Shown here: one piece after another, positions 23,282 through 34,500 of the stretch
Layout: each line of letters opens with the position of its first letter
Position numbering within the stretch: position 1 is the stretch's first letter
Assembly: GCA_029204225.1 (NCBI GenBank)
Contig: CM055110.1
Coordinates: 40,884,401 to 40,948,400 of the forward strand
DNA: 64,000 nt
Direction of reading: 5' to 3'
Origin: Diphasiastrum complanatum
Taxonomy: Eukaryota; Streptophyta; Lycopodiopsida; Lycopodiales; Lycopodiaceae
Program-made: the position numbers and the translations under genes
Notes under the pieces: model-generated
Databases searched by the model: none
What the model saw: the letters and a program-made list of their open reading frames with translations, nothing else
What the model was told of the DNA's origin: nothing

Positions 23282-24020
23282 AAGGGGGACTATTGGAAAT
23301 TAAGCCCACAATTTTCTCCTTGGTGAATGACTGATTTCTATTTCATGATTCTTCCTGCATGTTTATTGATCATTGATCTAGGGTCAGGTGAAACCCACTT
23401 TGGTTCTACGTCTGCTCATCTGATACCTACAGGATTCACAAACTTAGACAACCAATTTATTTGAAGAACGTCTACAACGGGCTTCCGGCTGATCTCCAGG
23501 AAAGGTAACCAATCCTATCATAGTTTCAAAGTTCAAATGTCAAGTTTAATAACTTGAAGTCATTAAAGACTTGGCCATCTTCAACGACTTCCACAAAACT
23601 TGCATTTAGAACAAGTTTGCAGAAATACATTACTTTTTCAACAATCTGTAGAAATACATTATGTTTTCAATAGCTTCGGCTTTTTCACATTTTCCCAAAA
23701 TGCGACACTTTCATAGTTCAAAAGCTTACCTGTTCTTAGCACACCTTCGGCTCTTTGCTAAAAATACGAAGAGAGAGAAATTTTCGAAGGTCGTCTACTT
23801 TCATGCGTTAAGCTGTTTTTTAGACATCGTCTTTTTAGGGCACCTTCGGTCTCTTTGCGAAAAATGCGAAGAGAGAGAAAATCTCGAAGGCCATCTATTT
23901 TCATGTAAGACTTACAATGTGAAAGTATATTTCTATCAGCAACTGCCGTGTCCAACAAAATATCTCTACGCATGTAGACGTGTTGCACTCTGGCTAGGTA
24001 ATCTCCGTTGCAATCGACTT
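23282..24020 (+). repeat. Polypurine tract and 3' LTR of element D
   Basis: TTAAGGGGGA at 23281-23290 is a polypurine tract. It is followed by CTATTGGAAATTAAG, a slightly altered TGTTGGAAAT-type LTR start. Within it, 23700-23900 has two diverged copies of CACCTTCGG-CTCTTTGC-AAAAATGCGAAGAGAGAGAAA. The 3' end of the LTR was not fixed; it must lie before the Ulp1-like exon at 24056. Confidence 0.6.
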
Positions 24021-24055
24021 TGAATTCGTGAATTCTTCCTCTCCAATGGTGCTCT

Positions 24056-25433
24056 TTGTTGTTTGCTCTTGTACATAATCTTTTTGTAAGAATTTCATAC
24101 GATCCTACCCAAGTTTATTTTGATTCTGACTATTATAACCAATACGAGGCCTACCTAGCTAATAAAATTGATCTTCTCGACAATTTTTTTGATTTTTTTC
24201 TTCCAGATTCACGTACAAGCTTTAGATTAGGTCCCAAATTTTGTGCCGAGCTGAAAGATAAAACCTCAAAAATTTCAGATGTAATATTAGAAGCCAGAGT
24301 ATCTTATTTGCAGAATAGTATTAGTTCCAATTCCCATGGTATAGTTTTTGTTGTTAGTCCATTTTTCATGGGAGCGATAAAGGCAAAAGAAGCCAATTTT
24401 GTGAAGGCTATATATTTTATCGAATGCAATCCTATGGTGAAATTTTATTTGATTCCATATGAAAATAAGTAAGGATTGTTCTTTTGTTTTTCTTGATTTA
24501 ATCTGGATTGTTGCATGCTTCATTGTTTTAATAAGTAAGGATTGCTTTCATAAGTATGGATTTATCGATATTTGTATTTTGGTTGTTGCAGTCGAACATT
24601 CTTTCTACAAAAATAAGTAAGAAGTACCAAATTTTCTATGTGTAAAATTAAACTCAGTTACAAATACACATAGAAAATTTGATTCTCTACTTCATGATGT
24701 CATTCAAGAAATACCGACAATGGTAACCTCAATTGGAGAGATAACCATTAGATCTCTCAAAGTATATTCAATTTATCTCTGATATGCATGTATTTTTGTT
24801 TTAGTTTAAATCTATCATCCTAGCATAAATAAATTTTTTGTCATAATATTACTAATTTTTGTTCAAATATGTAGTGTGTACAACAGAAGGACGCTTTTAG
24901 TTGTGCATAGTTTGTCCTATACAATACGATGTTATTTTTTGAGTGGTATAATTTACAAGTGGATGTAGATATTGAAAAGGTAATATCATGTTCATTTGTA
25001 GTTCTTTTTATTTTGATTCATATTTCTTTATTATCATTGTTTGTAATTTGCTGATTCTCATGTTTTGTGATGACAGTTCACTGTTGAGCCATATACTCTT
25101 GATGATATATATAGATTTCGGCAAGAGTTCATCAGAACCTATGCACAAAACGGTGTAAGCGTTGCACCTGAGATCGAGGGCCCTCAAAAGCAAGCTGCTC
25201 CTGCCTTAACAGCCTTTCAGGTTGTTCAAGATGCAGATCTTATTATATATGATAAAAAAGAAATAATATTCCTTCCTAACACAGAGGAAGGCGATATTAT
25301 AGCAGAGAGTCCTCTTGTCTTAAAAGGCATAGAGGCCCTTCCCCAAACAGAGGAAGACGAGATTATAGAAGGAGTTGTTCCCTTATCAGTTCCTAATATT
25401 GATAAAGAAAATATAAAAAAATTGACTAAATAG
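24056..25433 (+). pseudogene. Ulp1 (C48-type) cysteine peptidase-like gene relic
   Basis: Exon-like blocks with matching splice phases. About 24090-24470: YLQNSISS, FVVSPFFMGAIKAKE, KFYLIPYENK, ending at a GTAAGG donor. 24674-24761: FDSLLHDVIQEIP, with the DSL holding the catalytic Asp. 24875-24979: VQQKDAFSCA then a stop at 24908-24910, FVLYNTMLFFEWYNL, with the catalytic Cys at 24902-24904 and the Gln six residues earlier. 25077-25433: FTVEPYTLDDIYRFRQEF and an acidic repeat-like tail with two NTEEGDIIAE/QTEEDEIIEG units, ending in TAG. Family role: removal of SUMO or ubiquitin-like tags; many plant copies ride in transposons. I do not see the usual catalytic His-Trp exon, and the stop follows the Cys, so it is probably dead. 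Start unknown. Confidence 0.6.
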
Positions 25434-26297
25434 AGATCTATTTGTAAATAGAGATACAACAAAAAAAAAATGATACAATCATTTTACATGTAAACAACCC
25501 GTTTATGGGTTTTTTTTTATTGATATCAATATAGATTCTTACAATCAGGTTGTGTCCATAGTAATACTGGAATGCAATTTTCTATATTGATTAAAAGACA
25601 TGATGATTGGCATGTATTTGTTGATAGTGAATCTCAGTGTTCTTCCATAAGTTGGATTGTTTTGCCAATATCTCTGCATTTGATCTCGAACTCATGTCTT
25701 TTACATACCTGCATAAAACTAATACAAAGTGAGTTACAATCAGTACAGAGATTGTATTAGAAAGTTTTGATTGAAACTATTCATAAAAGATCGAGTGTTT
25801 ACAGCTACTTATGAGTTTACCATGGAAAATGAATCTAAAATCTGAAAATACATCATCTTGTAGGAGCAATAGTTCCCGCCTGATATAATTTAGACTTCAA
25901 CCTTCTTCCACCTCAACACATATCAAAACGACATCATTATATATAATTTCAATATTTTTTCATTTTGAATGTCCACTGGCTTCCAAGATTTGATCGAGTG
26001 ACACCGATTTATCTTTATTTTTTTCCATCTTTGATAATGGAAGCATAAGCTCAACATTTGTTTTTCAATTTGATAACAGAAGCACATGGAAGACATTTTA
26101 ATTCTACATTCTATTTCTCCATCTGATCTTTTGTCTCAACCTTCATCCATAAGTTCAGATAATAAACTATCTAATAAATTTTTGCATACAAACATCGTTG
26201 ATATTTTGTGTACATTGACACTTGAAAAGAAATCCATAAATATATTCAAGGAAATCAACCAACTCAATCTGACTGTTTTTTATCTCGTGCTCATTTT
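25434..26297. other. Spacer
   Basis: AT-rich, no recognised gene on either strand. An open frame at 26086-26301 (+) has no recognisable features. Confidence 0.4.
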
Positions 26298-26990
26298 TTA
26301 AGAATTTTTTACATCATTATATATCTTGCAACAAAATGATTCTGAAATTGTAGCATCTGGTGCAATCCATTCATCACTTTCAAAACTAGGTAATGAAATT
26401 GGGACTATTTGTCCAAAATTTTCTTTTGTATCAAGAATGTACATTGATTCATAAAAAAAGATCCCACTATCAGCTAGATCTTTTGCAGTTCTACCTTGAT
26501 ATTGCAGCTGTCCAATATCAGTGTGAATAATATCTAACACACCTGCTAAAGATCCACTGGGCTCTCATTCATTTATGTTGGATGGATATGAATCTACAAG
26601 AGAAAAATGATCAAATTGGCAAGTTTACTATTAGATATTTATGAATGACAAAAATCTAAGTATCAAAAATATCAATACTCATAGTTGCTTTTTTTGTGAT
26701 CTTGACGGTTGAATCGTTGCACATTTATCTCTGAATGCATATATATATACATGTTGGACTAGAATTTCAGAAATAGATATTCCTTCTGATGATGTTCTGA
26801 AATCCAAAATTTTGGCCTCCAATAAGATCGAAATGATAGTTTTGACCTTTTGTTTTTTCAAAATGCTCCTCTTGATAATGGATATATCAAAATCCACGAG
26901 TTTTTTTAATATTTTCTTGGCATTCATAATCCATTATCATCTTTCTCGTTTAATAGAAGCACATAGTCTATTGAGAATCATGGCTTCCTT
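26298..26990 (-). other. Orphan coding-like exons, unknown
   Basis: Two minus-strand blocks read as protein. 26990-26679 has NRLCASIKRER, a stop, then KKILKKLVDFDISIIKRSIL and KQKVKTIISIL, which weakly recalls the helical TFIIS/LEDGF N-terminal domain. 26540-26298 has DIIHTDIGQLQYQGRTAKDL, SGIFFYESMYIL and PSFESDEWIAPDATI. A likely intron separates them (26570-26690). Convergent with the Ulp1-like relic. The family hint is weak and may be chance; no function is proposed. Confidence 0.3.
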
Positions 26991-28342
26991 GATGGCACCA
27001 TTTGTAATGTGTATGCAAACATCTGAAACACTGAACTATGAATCTAAAAATTTGCATAGACAAAAAGCCATGAATCTGAAAAAATGTGTTGGCGTAAATT
27101 TGAAACACTGATCTATTTGGCGCTACAAATTAACTCTGGTTAACCTTGTTAACCATGATTTGACAATGCATATACATTAATGGTACATCGATTTTCTCAT
27201 CTCACCCATCTATCATATTCATTTTCAATATTTTTGGGTCTCTTCAAACAATGATGTGCTGGAAGGGCAGGCCTCATCAACCAATAGCGTTTCCACATGT
27301 TGTTTGACGAAACAACAATATATTTTAAAAGTTTTTATTTTATTTATATTTGGAAAATTCTACGTTACGTAGAACCCCAATTTCAAGGTCTCAATTGGTC
27401 TACATGGCAATGAAAATAAGAAAAAAAATAAAATAAAAAACATCTTTTTCAAAGGCCCTTGTCGGGCTCTAAGATTCTCTATTGTGGATAAAGCAAGGCA
27501 AGTTGTCTTTGGCAACATTATGTATGCACTTAATAGTTTTATTGATGTATCTTCAAGTGCACAAAATGCCTTGGAATCCATGGCTTGGCATGATGTATAG
27601 TTTTTGAACTGTGCTACATGTATATAGACACATTTGTGGAACATCTTGTAAGGGATCCTTTTAAGAGGTGGTGAAAGATCTTTCATGGACATCATTCTCT
27701 ATTGGAGTCTGAAAAGTTCCTTGTTTGTAGCTAGATTTTTTAGACACTTCTAAAAGCATTCATTCATCTAGTAAGAGAGTTGTAAATAGATGAAGTTAAA
27801 TTTGAGGAGGAGTGTGAAGAATTGCCAAAAATTGGCAAATCTAGCTTGATAAAAAAACCATGAAGAATAGTGTAAATTTTGTACACAATTGGGTTCCACA
27901 CATTTATGGCCAAAATGCCATGTGGCAACCCACTCCTAATGTAGGTTAGGTCAAGTCAAGATAGTTGGTCATGTCTATTTGGTTGTCATCCCTACTTTAT
28001 AGGACCTACACCTAAGTTTAAGGTAAAAATTTGACCAACTAGCTACCTACAAAGCATAACTCTAGGATCCAAGCTAGGGTTTTATTTTAGGGCAAGAAGG
28101 GCGAGTTAACTTCCTTATTACAGGTTGGAAATCCACCTAACTTCAAGAAGGAAGTCGAATTTGATGAGGCAAGGGAGATAGAAGAACATGAACGGAGAAC
28201 AGAGCAAGAATATTGCGAAACAGTTCTCCCGTTCTAATCAGCTGCTAAATGCCTTATGATAAATGTGATCACAACTTTAAGTGTTCTAATTGCCCAACAA
28301 GATCTTAAAAATTAATTCATACTTTGAAACAAGAGTATAGTC
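26991..28342. other. Spacer with a possible LTR start
   Basis: No gene. At 27797-27812 GAGGAGGAG is followed by TGTGAAGAATTGCC, which looks like a polypurine tract and LTR start in plus orientation, so 27806-28090 may be an old LTR. The open frame at 27360-27695 (-) has no recognisable family. Confidence 0.35.
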
Positions 28343-29024
28343 TGTAAAAATTACAGCAAATAAGGATCCTAAAACACTTGAAATGATGAGGGAAACAATA
28401 GATTATGATTTCATAAGATTAGCACAAGTTGAACCATCAAAATCCATCAAAAACCTATGCTTGAACCTCACTAAATGGCCCAAATCCTTGAAGAAGGCTT
28501 CACACGTGTGAAAGTACGGCCTCCCACAGTCTGAGTACTGTACACCAGACCTACATTCAATCCTATAATCATTAGTAATCACAAGTACTCAAACAATTAT
28601 GAACATAGAGAGCAATTGCACCATTATGAGAGAAAAAACATGAAATTGCTTGATTGATTTTGGTGAGATATCATCACCTATATATACATGGTCCATCACG
28701 ATTTTGGGCAGGTATGAGTAGCCCTAAACCTATCCCTAATGCTAATTTTGGTGGATCTTTCATCCCTACCAAGTTAGGGTTGGAATCTTGGAGATCCCTC
28801 AACAATGCAAAAATTACCAAAAATAGCTCCTATTTTTTCTCCCTTGTATCTAAGCATAATTTGGACTCATTCCAAAGGTTCTAACACTTAGGTCTACTTG
28901 AGAACATCCTTATGAATGGAATCCTATGCTATTTGGCACGTGTGACAAGCCACATCATGACCATCTAACTATTTACAAGTCATATGACCAAAACTAGTCA
29001 AGCTAGAATTGTGAATTTTTAACA
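28343..29024 (-). repeat. 3' LTR of the young copia element
   Basis: 682 bp. Begins TGTTAAAAATTCAC and ends GCTGTAATTTTTACA in element sense. Almost identical to 33819-34500. It includes a CACACGTGTGAAAG inverted word and a TATATATA box. Confidence 0.97.
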
Positions 29025-29038
29025 CTCCTCCTCACTAT
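29025..29038 (-). promoter_or_regulatory. Polypurine tract
   Basis: The minus strand reads ATAGTGAGGAGGAG, exactly between the gag-pol stop and the TG of the 3' LTR: the plus-strand priming site of reverse transcription. Confidence 0.85.
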
Positions 29039-32000
29039 CTAGCTTGGTTCAATCATTGCTTTACTAATCACTCCAAGTGATGATCTGAACTTCATAAAAG
29101 GTGTCTTTTGAAGTGGTTTAGTAAGTAGATCAGCTACACATTCATTGCTTGGAACATGCTCCAAAGCAATCTCCTTGGCTTGCACCATTTCTCTCACAAA
29201 GTGATGGCATATCTCAATGTGCTTAGATCTTGCATGGAAGATTGGGTTAGATGCAAGGTGTTGGGCTGATATATTGTCATTGTAGATGATTGGTGCCTCC
29301 TCTGAATCCATGATCTTTAGTTCCACCAATAATCTCTTGATCCAAAGTACCTCCTTTGTAGTGGTTGTCAAAGCTTTGTACTCGGCCTCGGTTGAAGATA
29401 GAGATATAGTTTCTTGCTTTTTTGAAAGCCATGAAACCACACCTTCTCCTATGAAAGTTGAATAGTCACTTGTTGATTTCCTATCCCTCTTGTCCCCTGC
29501 AAAATCTGAATCACTAAATGCATGAAGGTTAATCACATCTCCTCTATATAGAATCCCAAAATCCAATGTACCCGAGATGTATCTTAGAATCCTCTTAGCC
29601 TTTTTCCAATGGATATTCAATGGCTTTTGTATGGATTGGCTCAACCTACATACACTAAAGCTAAGATCTGGTCTAGTTGTAGTGATCCACATTAAGGAAC
29701 CTATAAGTTGCCTAAACAAAGTGATGTCCATGAAGGATCTTTCATCATCTTCATTTGGCACTTTTACATCTTGCTCCATTGGTGTGTCAACACTTTTGCA
29801 TACTTCCATCTTAAACTTCTTCAAAAGACTTTGAGCATAGTTTACTTGACTTATAAAGATAAAATCAGACCCTCTAAGTACTTCTATGCCTAAGATGAAG
29901 TGAAGACACCCTAGATCTACCATCTTGAACTCTAAGGATAGATCTATCTTGATTTTTTCAATACCATCAACACTATTTCCACTAATGATGATGTCATCTA
30001 CATAAATGAGTAAAAGTACAATACCAACATCATCAAACTTAATGTAAAGAGTGGGATCATATTCACTTTGAACAAAAGAAAGTGAAATAAGATAGCAATG
30101 TAGTCTTGAATTCCAAGATCTCGAGGCTTGCTTCAAGCCATAGATGCTTCTTTGGAGATGGCATACTTTGTTCTCCATTCCATGCTTGATGAACCCTTGT
30201 GGATGCTCCATATAGATATCCTCTTCCAAAAAACCATTCAAGAAAGCATTAGAGACATCCATTTGACATAGAATCCATCCAAAATGTGATGCAAGTGCAA
30301 TGATTAGTCTTATTGTGACCATCTTGGCCACGGGTGCAAAAGTTTCCTCATAGTCTATCCCTCTCTCTTGAGCATAACCTTTTGCAACTAATCTTGCTTT
30401 ATGTTTGTTAACACTCACATTTGCATTCAACTTAAGCTTGAAGACCCACTTGCATCCTATTACATTCCTTTGAGGTCTCTCAACAAGCAACCAAGTTTCA
30501 TTCTCAATCAAGGCATCATACTCATCCAACATAGCTTTATACCATTCTTTGGAGTTCAATGCATCTTCAACATTAGACGGTTCTTCAAAACTAGATAAAG
30601 CATAAGAAGTGGATGAGATACCCTCAACTTGCTGTCCTTTGCCTTGATATGTGAGCCTTGATGGCTCCACTTTTGCCCTTGAAGATCTCCTTGGTGTGAT
30701 AGGTGGGTTTGGTGCTTGCTCCTCCATGAGCTCCTCCTCAAAACCAAGATCTTGCTCCTCGGCCATCTTCTTCTTGATTGTTGGAGCACTTGAGCCTTCT
30801 TCAAGCATATGCATATGATGTTCATCAAAGATGACATCCCTTGAAACAACAAATTTGTTCAAGGATGGGAGATAGACTTTGTAGCCCTTGCTTGAGCTTG
30901 CATATCCAAGCATGATCCCTCTTGTGGAAGATGGATCCTCCTTGGTTCTTGTTTCCAATGGCACATGCACATAACATATACACCCAAAAACTTTCAAGCG
31001 ATTAAGATTGGGTTTCTTTCCATACAACATCTCATAAGGAGTTTTGCCTTCAATTGCTTTGCAAGACACCCTATTCATCAAGTAGTTTGCACATACAAGA
31101 GACTCACCCCAAAAGGATTTGGGCAAACAAGCATCTAATCTTAAAGCCTTAGAACATTCACATAATGTTCTATTCCTTCTTTCAGCAACTCCATTTTGTT
31201 GAGGAGTGTAAGGACAAGAAGTCTCTTTCTTGATCCCTTCCTCCTCACAAAAGGCCTTGAACTCATTGGAGATGAATTCTCCACCATTGTCACTTCTAAG
31301 AATCTTGATGCTATGATTATGATGCTTTTCCACAAACAACTTGAACTTTACAAAAGTATCAAATACTTGAGACTTGAAGGAAAGTAAGAACACCCAACAA
31401 TATCTTGAGTAGTCATCAATGAAGGTTAAAAACATGGATGAACCTCCATTAGATTTGGTGCTAGCAATGTGCACATCCGAGTGTATGAGTTCAAGAGGAT
31501 GAGATGACTTTGTGATGGAGTTAGGAAACACCTTCTTATGTGCCTTGGATAAGGCACAAGCTTCACAAACCTTGTCTTCCTTCCCAATAGACCTTGGTAG
31601 GCCTAAAGCATACTCCTCCTTGATCATAGCCTCCATGGAACCCGAGTTGACATGTCCAAGTCTTTTGTGCCATAAAGTAAAGGTAGATATCTTGCTCTTC
31701 TCGGCCAACATGACAACATTAGTATCCACAAATGCATCCAGCTTATAAAGTTTGCCAAGTCTAGTGCCCTTAGCCACTATCTTACCCTTCTTCTTGATGA
31801 AACATTCATTTGAAGCAAAATCAACATTGAAACCATTGTCTACCATTTGGCCAACACTTAGTAGATTCTTTGTTATTGTAGGAATGTACAAAACACCTTC
31901 TATGTTGATCTTTTTGGAAGATCCTAAACAAAGGGGAATGCTACCAACTCCTTCAATCTTACAAGCTTCATCATTTGCTGTATACATAGACTTTATAGGT

Positions 32001-33007
32001 CCATCATAAGATAAGAGAGAAGAGAAAAACTCCCTTTTACTAGTCATGTGTGAACTAGCACCCGAGTCAATCCACCAAGGATCTTCTCCTTTGAAGCTTG
32101 TTGAAGAAAATATGGACATCATGAGAGAGTCCTCATGTGAACTCTCCTCCTCCTCCTCTTTGCTCATGTTGGCTTGGCTTTGATCTTGCTTCCTCTTGAA
32201 GCATTCCGAGGCATAATGCCCCATCTTGCTACAATAGTAGCACTTCACCTTTGATTTGTCCTTCTTGACTTTGGTGGTTGATGGAGATGCCTTTGGGGGT
32301 CCTTCTTGATCCTCAAGCTTTGTAGACTTCTTGAATGTTGATCCTTTGCCTTTGGACTTGCCTTTGCCTTTGGTGAAGAGAGCTTGGTCATATCCACCTT
32401 GGATGGAAAGCCTATCCATCCTCTCTTGCATTTGGCTCCTTCTTGATTCCTCGGCCATGAGTGTGCCTTGGAGTTCTTCAAGTATGGGTAGCTTACCCAT
32501 AATTGCATATCCCTGAACCAAATTGTCAAATTCAAAGCTTAGTCCATTCAATATGAGTTGAACAAGCTCTTCATCCTTGATAGGGTCACCTATAAAGGCT
32601 AGCTCTTTGTTCAATTCCTTTACTCTTAGGACAAAAGTATGTGCACTCTCTCCTTTCTTTTGATAGCTTCTATAGATTTGATTCTTCAAAGCTAACATTC
32701 TAGTTTGGTTCTTGGATTCATAGACCTTTTGCAAAGTCTCCCAAGCATCTTGATCTGAAGTGCAATCTCCTACCTCTCTTAAGAGCTCATTTGCAACATT
32801 CATTTTTATGCAATGTAGTGCAACATTGCACCTCTTGATGTATTTGGCTTTTTCTTGAGGATGAATAGGTTCACCCTCCTTACCATTTACAATTTCCATC
32901 AGATCTTGCATGATCATGATAGATTCCATTCTAACTTTCCATATGGAATAGTTAGTTTTGTTGAGCCTTTCATTAGTATCCAAAAGATATGCATTTATAG
33001 ATGCCAT
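29039..33007 (-). CDS. Copia gag-pol polyprotein, intact
   Basis: 1322 codons in one frame. Order, with rough residues: gag 1-200 (MASINAYLLDTNERL, SIWKVRMESIM); zinc knuckle CYYCSKMGHYASEC at 256-269; protease WWIDSGASSHMT, catalytic DSG at 314-316; integrase zinc finger (H447, H452, C481, C484) and catalytic Asp511, Asp573, Glu609 (HSDVH, RSDNGGEF, QQNGVAERRNR); linker near 740-810; reverse transcriptase about 835-1080 with MDVSNAFLNG and YVDD at 1002-1005; RNase H about 1160-1300 with FSDSDFAGD and SSTEAEYKAL. All catalytic residues I can place are present. The polyprotein copies element RNA to DNA and inserts it. The start is the first ATG after a long leader. No frameshift between gag and pol, as usual for copia. 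Confidence 0.97.
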   Translation of the reverse strand: MASINAYLLDTNERLNKTNYSIWKVRMESIMIMQDLMEIVNGKEGEPIHPQEKAKYIKRCNVALHCIKMNVANELLREVGDCTSDQDAWETLQKVYESKNQTRMLALKNQIYRSYQKKGESAHTFVLRVKELNKELAFIGDPIKDEELVQLILNGLSFEFDNLVQGYAIMGKLPILEELQGTLMAEESRRSQMQERMDRLSIQGGYDQALFTKGKGKSKGKGSTFKKSTKLEDQEGPPKASPSTTKVKKDKSKVKCYYCSKMGHYASECFKRKQDQSQANMSKEEEEESSHEDSLMMSIFSSTSFKGEDPWWIDSGASSHMTSKREFFSSLLSYDGPIKSMYTANDEACKIEGVGSIPLCLGSSKKINIEGVLYIPTITKNLLSVGQMVDNGFNVDFASNECFIKKKGKIVAKGTRLGKLYKLDAFVDTNVVMLAEKSKISTFTLWHKRLGHVNSGSMEAMIKEEYALGLPRSIGKEDKVCEACALSKAHKKVFPNSITKSSHPLELIHSDVHIASTKSNGGSSMFLTFIDDYSRYCWVFLLSFKSQVFDTFVKFKLFVEKHHNHSIKILRSDNGGEFISNEFKAFCEEEGIKKETSCPYTPQQNGVAERRNRTLCECSKALRLDACLPKSFWGESLVCANYLMNRVSCKAIEGKTPYEMLYGKKPNLNRLKVFGCICYVHVPLETRTKEDPSSTRGIMLGYASSSKGYKVYLPSLNKFVVSRDVIFDEHHMHMLEEGSSAPTIKKKMAEEQDLGFEEELMEEQAPNPPITPRRSSRAKVEPSRLTYQGKGQQVEGISSTSYALSSFEEPSNVEDALNSKEWYKAMLDEYDALIENETWLLVERPQRNVIGCKWVFKLKLNANVSVNKHKARLVAKGYAQERGIDYEETFAPVAKMVTIRLIIALASHFGWILCQMDVSNAFLNGFLEEDIYMEHPQGFIKHGMENKVCHLQRSIYGLKQASRSWNSRLHCYLISLSFVQSEYDPTLYIKFDDVGIVLLLIYVDDIIISGNSVDGIEKIKIDLSLEFKMVDLGCLHFILGIEVLRGSDFIFISQVNYAQSLLKKFKMEVCKSVDTPMEQDVKVPNEDDERSFMDITLFRQLIGSLMWITTTRPDLSFSVCRLSQSIQKPLNIHWKKAKRILRYISGTLDFGILYRGDVINLHAFSDSDFAGDKRDRKSTSDYSTFIGEGVVSWLSKKQETISLSSTEAEYKALTTTTKEVLWIKRLLVELKIMDSEEAPIIYNDNISAQHLASNPIFHARSKHIEICHHFVREMVQAKEIALEHVPSNECVADLLTKPLQKTPFMKFRSSLGVISKAMIEPS

Positions 33008-33806
33008 CTAGTCTCCTAATCAAGGACTTGACACAAATGAAGGTTACTTCTATTGATTTGATTGAAGGTCTACCTTATCCCACTTCTTAGGGACCTGAAA
33101 AGATCAGTAATAGACTTCCTATAAAGATCTAAGAATGATCTCTAACAAAATCAAATCATAGAATACTAGAAACAATGCACTTGCTTGATTGAAGTAGACA
33201 ATACTAGTAGAATTGCCCCTCTTTCTATAAAGAACATTAAAGCTTCCAAATGATCTGATCAAGAGTGAATTTCAGCAACCTAATATACTTCCAAAATCAC
33301 TTGTAAAAGATCTAAATGGAACTTAATGAGGATGCAACACAATCTACTATCCAATCACAAGCAAAAAATGATCAAAATTGATGAAAAATTGATCTAATTT
33401 GGTGCATAAGTCAAGCAATGGTTGGACTGAACCTAAATCACTTTAGGAGGTGCCTACTACACCTTAGAACAGCCTTGAAGAGTCCCCAAAACTCTGATCT
33501 TCCCTCTCCTTGAATGCTAGAAAGCCTCCTCTATGAAATTACCTCCAAAACTCGCTTAGAAATCAATGCTTGGAGCAAGCAAAACTTGCTATCTTGGTAA
33601 TGTGAATTGAATTCAACTTTGCCTCTGGTTTTAGACACCTAAACACCTGCAAATGAAGTCACACAACACCAATCTCCAATGTATTTGACTCACTTTGAGT
33701 TCTAGAATCAATACTAGATGCTAAGATCCAATCTACACAAGATTTAGATCAAAAATTGTGATCAAATTGAATGAAAACCAAGGATTTAGCTCATTTCAGC
33801 CTTTAG
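33008..33806 (-). other. 5' leader of the young copia element
   Basis: About 800 bases between the primer-binding site and the gag-pol ATG, without a long open frame on the sense strand. It would hold the RNA packaging signal. Confidence 0.7.
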
Positions 33807-33818
33807 GCTCTGATACCA
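33807..33818 (-). promoter_or_regulatory. Primer-binding site of the young copia element
   Basis: Minus strand TGGTATCAGAGCC, directly after the ...TTTTTACA end of the 5' LTR: complementary to initiator-Met tRNA, as in most copia elements. Confidence 0.95.
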
Positions 33819-34500
33819 TGTAAAAATTACAGCAAATAAGGATCCTAAAACACTTGAAATGATGAGGAAAACAATAGATTATGATTTCATAAGATTAGCA
33901 CAAGTTGAACCATCAAAATCCATCAAAAACCTATGCTTGAACCTCACTAAATGGCCCAAATCCTTGAAGAAGGCTTCACACGTGTGAAAGTACGGCCTCC
34001 CACAGTCTGAGTACTGTACACCAGACCTACATTCAATCCTATAATCATTAGTAATCACAAGTACTCAAACAATTATGAACATAGAGAGCAATTGCACCAT
34101 TATGAGAGAAAAAACATGAAATTGCTTGATTGATTTTGGTGAGATATCATCACCTATATATACATGGTCCATCACGGTTTTGGGCAGGTATGAGTAGCCC
34201 TAAACCTATCCCTAATGCTAATTTTGGTGGATCTTTCATCCCTACCAAGTTAGGGTTGGAATCTTGGAGATCCCTCAACAATGCAAAAATTACCAAAAAT
34301 AGCTCCTATTTTTTCTCCCTTGTATCTAAGCATAATTTGGACTCATTCCAAAGGTTCTAACACTTAGGTCTACTTGAGAACATCCTTATGAATGGAATCC
34401 TATGCTATTTGGCACGTGTGACAAGCCACATCATGACCATCTAACTATTTACAAGTCATATGACCAAAACTAGTCAAGCTAGAATTGTGAATTTTTAACA
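33819..34500 (-). repeat. 5' LTR of the young copia element, with promoter
   Basis: 682 bp and nearly identical to 28343-29024. A TATATATA box on the minus strand at about 34155-34162 lies 340 bases into the LTR and would start element transcription. The small open frame inside each LTR (76 codons, plus strand) is not a gene. Confidence 0.95.

Larger units (their letters stand above)
28343..34500 (-). mobile_element. Complete, young Ty1/copia LTR retrotransposon
   Basis: 6158 bp, bounded by two direct 682-bp repeats that begin TGTAAAAATTACAGC and end TTTTTAACA on the plus strand (element sense TGTTAAAAATTC...TTTTTACA). By eye the LTRs differ at two sites (near 28391 and near the ATTTTGGGC/GTTTTGGGC word at about 28698 and 34176). 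The element contains a primer-binding site at 33807-33818, one intact gag-pol frame at 33007-29039 and a polypurine tract at 29025-29038. The left flank ends in TAGTC and the right flank reads T-TAGTC, a 5-bp target duplication with one extra base. It has every part an autonomous copia needs. It sits in an older LTR-like sequence that resumes at 34501. Confidence 0.97.

Noticed and set aside
27360-27695. 111-codon minus-strand frame with a start resembling copia RT (MKDLSPPLKR)
   Set aside because: The resemblance is limited to a few residues; the rest is unlike any copia domain and ends in a low-complexity hydrophobic run.
28654-28884. 76-codon plus-strand frame, identical to one at 34130-34360
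   Set aside because: Lies inside both LTRs, antisense to the element; identity comes from the LTR duplication, not from a gene family.
29577-32535. Several open frames of 60-100 codons on both strands within the young copia
   Set aside because: Shadows of the intact gag-pol frame.
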